DNA from: JASGDB01 sp049841315
GTDB lineage: Bacteria > Bacteroidota > Bacteroidia > Flavobacteriales > Weeksellaceae
Direction of reading: 5' to 3'
Length of the DNA: 12,025 bases
NCBI GenBank assembly: GCA_049841315.1
Contig: JASGDB010000065.1
Span: 1 to 12,025 of the forward strand
Shown: piece by piece, positions 7,502-12,025 of the stretch
Position numbering within the stretch: position 1 is the stretch's first letter
How the letters are laid out: each line of letters opens with the position of its first letter
Translations under genes and position numbers: made by a program
The notes under the pieces: model-generated
Databases searched by the model: none
What the model saw: the letters and a program-made list of their open reading frames with translations, nothing else
Told to the model about the DNA's origin: nothing

Positions 7502-8899
7502 ATGAAGATCATTAAAAAAAATCTTTTATTACCCGGAATCTGTTTAGCATTATGCTTTGCCTCACAGTGCTCTTCCGAAAGCGAGTGGGAGTATCCCGCC
7601 TCAACTTCAGATCCGCAGACACCTGCACAAACCTATACAGATACCGAGCTTATCTACATGGTTCAGGCAGATGCACTGAAATATTTCTGGGATTTTGCAC
7701 AGTCCAACTCAAAATTAGCAAGAGAAAGATACCACACCGATAATCCGTCTGATGATACGAACACAGTATCCGTCGGAGGTTCAGGATTCGGGCTGATGAA
7801 TATTCTTATAGGAATTAAGAATGGTAATGTAACGAGAACCGATGCGGTTTCCCGGCTTACGACCGCTCTGAATTTCTTAGGAACAGCAGACCGTTTCCAC
7901 GGAGCATGGCCACATTGGCTCAACGGAACAAACGGGCGTGTAATCCCCTTTAGCACTAATGATGATGGAGGAGACTTGGTAGAAACCGCTTTTCTCGCAC
8001 AAGGATTAATCTGTGTTCGGGAATATTTTAAAGATTCCGCCGACACCGCTGAAAAAGCTCTTTCCGTAAAAGCAGACCAGCTTTGGAAAGGCATAGAATG
8101 GAACTGGTATACAAAAGGAGAAAATGTACTTTACTGGCATTGGTCGCCAAACGTCGGATTCGCAATGAACCATAAAATACAAGGTTTTGATGAAACAATG
8201 ATTACTTATGTATTGGCAGCCGCCTCTCCGGACTATTCCATCTCCAAAGAAGTCTATCAGCAGGGATGGGCAAGAAACGGAGAAATTAAATCCACAGCAT
8301 CGCAATACGGAATTCCGCTTATAGTGAATCATAACGGAGTTGCAGGCACGGTAGGGCCGATGTTCTGGTCTCATTATTCATTTCTGGCACTTGACCCTCG
8401 CAGTCTTTCGGACGATTACGTGAATTATGGTGATGCAGTAGTAAACCATGCCAAAATTATGTATCAGTACTGCGTAAACAACCCGAAAAAATGGAGCGGA
8501 TACAGCTCCAAAAGCTGGGGGCTTACCTCAAGTTATTCAAGAAATTCGGACGGAACAACAGGATATGCAGCGCATCAGCCTAATTACGATTTGGGAATTA
8601 TTTCCCCGACTGCCGCATTATCCAGCATGCCCTACACACCAGCTGAAAGCATGAATGTCCTGCGTTTTCTATACAATGAAAATAAATCCATGTATGTAGG
8701 AACAGCAGGACCTTATGATGCATATTCGGTTCATTATAATTGGGTTACGCCCCGTTATCTGGCAATAGACCAGGGAACAATTTCCCCAATGATTGAAAAC
8801 CATAAATCGCAATTCCTCTGGAATCTCTTTATGAATGCATCGGATATACGTGCAGGGTTGAGTAAGCTCGGCTTCCATTCTGCACAGCACGGATTTTAA
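7502..8899 (+). CDS. GH144 family beta-1,2-glucanase, first paralogue, lipoprotein
   Basis: A 465-residue protein with one catalytic domain (about 48-465) of the pfam 'glycoamylase' / GH144 type, an (alpha/alpha)6 barrel. Characterised GH144 enzymes cut beta-1,2-glucan (endo-acting C. pinensis SGL; a Parabacteroides distasonis member releases sophorose), so the automatic name glucoamylase would mislead. Family stretches are LKYFWDFAQSNS (59-70), ARERYH (73-78), GGSGFGLMN (92-100), ADRFHGAWPHW (129-139), GGDLVETAF (156-164), YWHWSP (211-216), FDETMITYVLAA (229-240) and SPYTP-like MPYTP (376-380). D154, D158 and E231 are spaced as I recall the proposed catalytic residues of CpSGL (D135, D139, E211); this needs an alignment. 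A signal sequence is followed by Cys 23 in ASQC, an atypical lipobox; the next residues (SSESEWE) are acidic, suggesting surface display. Starts at ATG 7502 after a hairpin. Confidence 0.85.
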   Translation: MKIIKKNLLLPGICLALCFASQCSSESEWEYPASTSDPQTPAQTYTDTELIYMVQADALKYFWDFAQSNSKLARERYHTDNPSDDTNTVSVGGSGFGLMNILIGIKNGNVTRTDAVSRLTTALNFLGTADRFHGAWPHWLNGTNGRVIPFSTNDDGGDLVETAFLAQGLICVREYFKDSADTAEKALSVKADQLWKGIEWNWYTKGENVLYWHWSPNVGFAMNHKIQGFDETMITYVLAAASPDYSISKEVYQQGWARNGEIKSTASQYGIPLIVNHNGVAGTVGPMFWSHYSFLALDPRSLSDDYVNYGDAVVNHAKIMYQYCVNNPKKWSGYSSKSWGLTSSYSRNSDGTTGYAAHQPNYDLGIISPTAALSSMPYTPAESMNVLRFLYNENKSMYVGTAGPYDAYSVHYNWVTPRYLAIDQGTISPMIENHKSQFLWNLFMNASDIRAGLSKLGFHSAQHGF

Positions 8900-8944
8900 A
8901 TTATTCAAAATGGGCTGTAAAAATTTGATTTAAACAAAATAATT

Positions 8945-10315
8945 ATGAAGAAGATTATATTAATAGCAGGATTTGCCATGTTTTCATGCGGTACACCCCA
9001 GAAGAATACAGAAAACAATCAGAATACAGCAGTTGCCAATCTTTCCGATGAACAGCTCATGGAAAAAGTTCAGAAAGATGCGTTCAAATATTTTTGGGAT
9101 TTTGCCGAACCGAACTCACAGATGGGAAGAGAACGCTATCACGAAGACGGTAATTATGCGCAAAATGACGCACATGTAGTTACCACAGGTGGCTCCGGAT
9201 TTGGACTTGCGACAATTCTTGTCGGCGTGGAACGTGGATTTGTTCCGAGAAAAGAAGCCGTAAAAAGACTGAATCACATTATGGATTTTTTGGGCAAAGC
9301 AGACCGTTTTCACGGAGCGTGGAGCCACTGGATTAACGGGGAAACCGGAAAAGTAGTTCCCTTCGGAAAGAAAGACAACGGCGGAGATTTGGTGGAAACC
9401 GCATTCCTGACTTCCGGAATCTTAATGGTTCGCGAATACTTTAAAAACGGTAATAACGAAGAAAAGGCATTAGCCGAAAAATGCGATAAACTTTGGAAAG
9501 GAATTGAATGGAACTGGTACACCAAAGGTGGTGAAAAAGTCCTCTACTGGCACTGGTCTCCCGAATACAGCTGGGAAATGAATTTTCCCCTCGAAGGCTA
9601 CAACGAATGCCTGATTACCTATATCCTTGCGGCTTCTTCCCCAACTCACTCCATCGATGCCGAAACCTATTACAAAGGCTGGACAAGAAACGGAACTTAC
9701 GTTACCAATAAAACAAAATACGGACTTCCGCTGTATGTAAAGCATAATTATGCCGAAGAATACGGAGGACCTTTGTTCTGGGCGCAGTATTCTTACATCG
9801 GACTTGACCCGAGAGGCCTAAGCGACAGAAACATCAAAAATTATTTTGATTTAAACAAAAACCATGTTCTCATAGATTACAGATATTGTCTGGAAAATCC
9901 TAAAAAATGGAAAGGCTACGGAGAAAATTACTGGGGACTTACGGCAAGCTACAGCAGAAATGCGGATGGAAGTGTCGGATACCGGGCACACCAGCCAAGC
10001 CAGGATTTTGGAATAATCTCGCCTACGGCAGCACTGAGCAGTTTCCCATACACACCGAAAGAATCCATGAGTGTTTTGAGATTTCTTTATCAGGAAAAAC
10101 ATGAATTTATCGGAACAGCAGGGCCTTACGATGCAACTTCCATTCATTATGACAACTGGAAAACACCTCGTTATCTGGCAATAGACCAAGGAACAATCGC
10201 TCCGATGATTGAAAATTACAGAACAGGATTTTTGTGGAAACTCTTTATGAACGCCCCTGAAATTCAAAAAGGACTGAAAAAACTGGATTTTAAATCCAAA
10301 CAATACAAATTTTAA
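8945..10315 (+). CDS. GH144 family beta-1,2-glucanase, second paralogue, lipoprotein
   Basis: A 456-residue tandem paralogue of the preceding gene, starting 45 nt after it; by eye more than half of the aligned residues are identical across the whole catalytic domain. It shares FKYFWDFAEPNS (47-58), GRERYH (61-66), GGSGFGLAT (82-90), ADRFHGAWSHW (119-129), DNGGDLVETAF (144-154) and YNECLITYILAA (219-230). The positions matching the putative catalytic set are D144, D148 and E221, so it appears active. The signal peptide ends at Cys 15 in MFSC. What follows (GTPQKNTENN) is not acidic, unlike the other lipoproteins of this locus, so it may remain on the periplasmic face of the outer membrane. It lacks any extra N-terminal domain. 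It could be an endo-enzyme with other specificity or an exo-acting sophorohydrolase; sequence alone does not decide. Confidence 0.85.
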   Translation: MKKIILIAGFAMFSCGTPQKNTENNQNTAVANLSDEQLMEKVQKDAFKYFWDFAEPNSQMGRERYHEDGNYAQNDAHVVTTGGSGFGLATILVGVERGFVPRKEAVKRLNHIMDFLGKADRFHGAWSHWINGETGKVVPFGKKDNGGDLVETAFLTSGILMVREYFKNGNNEEKALAEKCDKLWKGIEWNWYTKGGEKVLYWHWSPEYSWEMNFPLEGYNECLITYILAASSPTHSIDAETYYKGWTRNGTYVTNKTKYGLPLYVKHNYAEEYGGPLFWAQYSYIGLDPRGLSDRNIKNYFDLNKNHVLIDYRYCLENPKKWKGYGENYWGLTASYSRNADGSVGYRAHQPSQDFGIISPTAALSSFPYTPKESMSVLRFLYQEKHEFIGTAGPYDATSIHYDNWKTPRYLAIDQGTIAPMIENYRTGFLWKLFMNAPEIQKGLKKLDFKSKQYKF

Positions 10316-10349
10316 TTAACCTTAAACCTTTAAACCTTGAACTTTAAAC
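10316..10349 (+). repeat. degenerate 7-8-nt tandem tract spanning the esterase start codon
   Basis: The gap after the second GH144 consists of near-repeats CTTAAAC (10321-10327), CTTTAAAC (10328-10335), CTTGAAC (10336-10342) and TTTAAAC (10343-10349), with a related TTAAC before them. The third unit supplies the TTG start codon of the esterase and the fourth lies inside its first codons. Gain or loss of a 7-nt unit would change the start context, or the reading frame if it happens within the coding part. Confidence 0.6.
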
Positions 10350-11041
10350 TAAAATACCTTCCGCTTCTTTTCCTTTCATTTCCCCTGAATGTTAACGCTC
10401 AGGAAATCAAAGCAGAATTCAGCAAGGAAGTAAAAGAAATCAAAAAATCAGGATACATCCTCGATTATCCCGAAAACGCAAAAGGAAAAGTACCGCTGAT
10501 TGTGTTTCTCCACGGCTCTGGCGAACGGGGAACCGATTTGGACAAAGTGAAAATCAACGGAATTTTCAAATATAAAAATCTGATTAAAGAACCGGTAGCC
10601 ATTTTAGCACCGCAATGCCCTGAAAATCAGTGGTGGGATACCGATGCGATTTATCATTTAATCAAAGAAATTCAGAGCAAATATAAAATCGACGAATCCC
10701 GAATCTATCTCACCGGACTTTCCATGGGAGGGTGGGGAACGCTCATGCTGGCAATGGAACATCCCGAAATGTTTGCCGCAGTAGCCGCCGTATGTGCGCC
10801 AACCGACCGTGTGATGCAGGCAAATATTCACCGTTACAAAGATTTGAATATCAAAATTTACCACGGAGGAATGGATGATGTAGTACGTCCGGACAATGCT
10901 TTTAATTTTTATCAGGCATTACACCGTGTGAATAAGGAAGCGGAACTGATTATTTTCCCGAATGATAACCATAATTCATGGGATTCCACGTATTCAAACC
11001 CTGTGCTGTACGAATGGATGCTCTCAAAAAGGAAAACCTAA
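10337..11041 (+). CDS. secreted alpha/beta-hydrolase esterase (prolyl-oligopeptidase/carboxylesterase-like)
   Basis: A 234-residue serine hydrolase. The start is TTG at 10337: an in-frame TAA at 10331 excludes upstream starts, the first internal ATG is in the active-site motif, and only this start gives the full signal peptide (LKYLPLLFLSFPLNVNAQ, cleaved near residue 22). Visible catalytic features are the oxyanion-hole loop FLHGSGERG (57-65), the nucleophile elbow GLSMGG (Ser 129), Asp 180 in HGGMDD and His 212 in NDNHNSW, followed by a terminal helix. It resembles the short single-domain 'phospholipase/carboxylesterase' or LpqC-like members rather than true propeller-containing peptidases. 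It lies 21 nt after GH144b and is surely cotranscribed, so an esterase that removes acyl groups from the glycan is a reasonable guess; the substrate cannot be read from the sequence. It ends in tandem in-frame stops TAA TAG. Confidence 0.85.
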   Translation: MNFKLKYLPLLFLSFPLNVNAQEIKAEFSKEVKEIKKSGYILDYPENAKGKVPLIVFLHGSGERGTDLDKVKINGIFKYKNLIKEPVAILAPQCPENQWWDTDAIYHLIKEIQSKYKIDESRIYLTGLSMGGWGTLMLAMEHPEMFAAVAAVCAPTDRVMQANIHRYKDLNIKIYHGGMDDVVRPDNAFNFYQALHRVNKEAELIIFPNDNHNSWDSTYSNPVLYEWMLSKRKT

Positions 11042-11068
11042 TAGTGTAATAATAAAAGTGAATATTTA

Positions 11069-11161
11069 ATTGTCCTTATTAAAAAGATATCGGCAAAAAC
11101 CTTATGAAAGGCTATCTGCATACTGAATATTAACCTCACAAGGTTCATAAAAAAGGACAAT
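11069..11161 (+). promoter_or_regulatory. structured leader between esterase and GH3 genes, nested inverted repeats
   Basis: The 159-nt gap before the GH3 gene is the longest in the operon. ATTGTCCTT (11069-11077) and AAGGACAAT (11153-11161) are exact inverted repeats that enclose about 75 nt. Inside, AAGGTT (11140-11145) can pair with AACCTT (11098-11103), or its last five bases with AACCT (11132-11136) in a local hairpin. TTATGAA (11102-11108) can pair instead with TTCATAA (11144-11150). These pairings partly exclude each other. No -7 promoter element and no U-tract were seen. It may be an RNA leader, a processing site or a remnant of a small inverted-repeat element. Confidence 0.4.
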
Positions 11162-11200
11162 CCGTAAAAAGAATATTAAAAATTTAAAATAAATAAAAAA

Positions 11201-12025
11201 ATGAAGAAGATAGTAGTAATAGCCTCAGTATTGCTGTCGGCGGTGTTTACGGCTCAGGAATTAGTCTGGAAGCCGGTTCAGACATATCAAACAGCCGATT
11301 ATCAGTCAAAAAGAAAAATTTTTGTCGATAATCTCTTATCCAAAATGACGCTGGATGAAAAAATCGGTCAGCTGAATCTGCCTACTTCCGGTGATTTTAC
11401 CACAGGGCAGGCTCAAAGTTCAGATATAGGGAAAAAAATCGAACAGGGATTGGTCGGAGGTCTTTTTAATATCAAAGGAGCCGACAAAATCACCGCAGTA
11501 CAGAGAATTGCTGTAGAAAAAAGCCGCCTGAAAATCCCTATGATTTTCGGAATGGACGTTATCCACGGTTACGAAACCACTTTCCCGATTCCTTTAGGGC
11601 TGGCTGCATCATTTGATATGAATCTCGTACAGCAGTCCGCTCAGGTAGCGGCGAGAGAAGCGGCTTCGGACGGTATCAGCTGGACATTTTCGCCGATGGT
11701 GGATATTTCAAGAGACCCGAGATGGGGGCGTGTTTCCGAAGGTGCAGGTGAAGACCCATATTTGGGAAGTGAAGTAGCAAAAGCTATGGTTTACGGTTAT
11801 CAGGGAAAAAATCTTGCGGATAAAAACACCATTCTTGCCTGCGTGAAACACTTTGCCCTTTACGGAGCTCCTGAAGGCGGCAGAGATTACAACACTGTGG
11901 ACATGAGCCATGTGAGAATGTTCAATGAATATTTCGCGCCGTATAAAGCTGCGATAGATGCGGGTGTAGGAAGTGTAATGGCTTCTTTCAACGAAGTGGA
12001 CGGAATTCCGGCTACAGGAAACAAA
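11201..12025 (+). CDS. bglX: GH3 family beta-glucosidase (BglX-like), 3' end outside the window
   Basis: The first 275 residues of a glycoside hydrolase family 3 enzyme (full length usually about 740-770), open to the last base. The signal peptide MKKIVVIASVLLSAVFTA is cleaved near residue 18 and has no lipid cysteine, so the enzyme should be soluble in the periplasm. The TIM-barrel domain shows KMTLDEKIGQL (48-58), GMDVIHGYETTFPIPLGLAAS (117-137, quoted in part elsewhere; Asp 119 would bind the -1 sugar), MVDISRDPRWGRVSEGAGEDP (166-186), the KHF motif (216-218) and SVMASFNEVDGIPATGNK at the end. The catalytic nucleophile Asp and the C-terminal acid/base domains lie beyond the window. In this locus it probably releases glucose from sophoro-oligosaccharides, as reported for the GH3 enzyme BT_3567 of Bacteroides thetaiotaomicron, but GH3 specificity is broad. 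The start ATG follows an A-rich region and 159 nt of structured leader. Confidence 0.92.
   Translation, partial: MKKIVVIASVLLSAVFTAQELVWKPVQTYQTADYQSKRKIFVDNLLSKMTLDEKIGQLNLPTSGDFTTGQAQSSDIGKKIEQGLVGGLFNIKGADKITAVQRIAVEKSRLKIPMIFGMDVIHGYETTFPIPLGLAASFDMNLVQQSAQVAAREAASDGISWTFSPMVDISRDPRWGRVSEGAGEDPYLGSEVAKAMVYGYQGKNLADKNTILACVKHFALYGAPEGGRDYNTVDMSHVRMFNEYFAPYKAAIDAGVGSVMASFNEVDGIPATGNK

Noticed and set aside
9851..10303. 150-codon open frame antisense to the second GH144, and similar ones at 7663-8094 and 8006-8374
   Set aside because: They lie wholly opposite well-supported GH144 genes, have cysteine-rich low-quality sequence without recognisable motifs, and are frame shadows.
7502..10315. 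Reading the two GH144 genes as starch-degrading glucoamylases
   Set aside because: The label comes from the old name of the protein family. Characterised relatives act on beta-1,2-glucan, and the locus has none of the GH13/GH97 enzymes of a starch system.
11069..11161. A defined miniature transposon between esterase and GH3
   Set aside because: Terminal inverted repeats of 9 bp are present, but no target-site duplication flanks them and no second copy is available to compare, so only an unnamed structured region is claimed.
1..12025. tRNA, rRNA, CRISPR array, phage or defence genes
   Set aside because: None seen on reading both strands; all large open frames are accounted for by the housekeeping flank and the PUL.

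Overview
The window looks like the chromosome of a Flavobacteriia member, most likely Chryseobacterium or a close Weeksellaceae relative. The evidence is a SusC/SusD pair, AT-rich intergenic DNA, A-rich regions before start codons instead of Shine-Dalgarno sites, a TAnnTTTG-type -7 promoter element, and housekeeping proteins (a CvfB-like S1 protein, DUF493, DUF4197) of the Bacteroidetes type. No RNA gene, CRISPR array, transposase or transcription regulator is visible. Family names come from reading motifs by eye; no database was searched.

Left flank (1-1838): the 3' part of a CvfB-like RNA-binding protein on the plus strand converges with two minus-strand genes, a DUF493 protein (GTG start) and a DUF4197 protein. 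A 13-bp perfect hairpin lies between the two minus-strand genes.

Central locus (about 1850 to the right edge, all plus strand): a polysaccharide utilization locus (PUL). In order it holds a SusC-type TonB-dependent transporter, a SusD-type lipoprotein, a lipoprotein with a LamG-like fold in the SusE/surface-glycan-binding position, two tandem GH144 paralogues (often auto-named 'glucoamylase'), a secreted alpha/beta-hydrolase esterase that starts with TTG, and a GH3 beta-glucosidase (BglX type) cut by the right edge. Gaps are 18, 32, 75, 45, 21 and 159 nt, so a single transcript from a promoter before susC is plausible, with a hairpin after the third gene and a structured leader before GH3 as possible points of differential expression.

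How it may work (inference): GH144 is the family of bacterial beta-1,2-glucanases (endo-acting Chitinophaga pinensis SGL and an exo-acting sophorose-releasing member), and some GH3 enzymes hydrolyse sophoro-oligosaccharides. The locus is therefore best read as a beta-1,2-glucan system, perhaps targeting rhizobial-type cyclic beta-1,2-glucans. One GH144 (acidic residues after the lipid cysteine) may sit on the cell surface and cut polymer. The imported pieces would be trimmed in the periplasm by the second GH144 and by GH3, while the esterase could remove acyl decorations such as succinyl groups. The two-enzyme division of labour and the esterase role are the least certain and most interesting parts.
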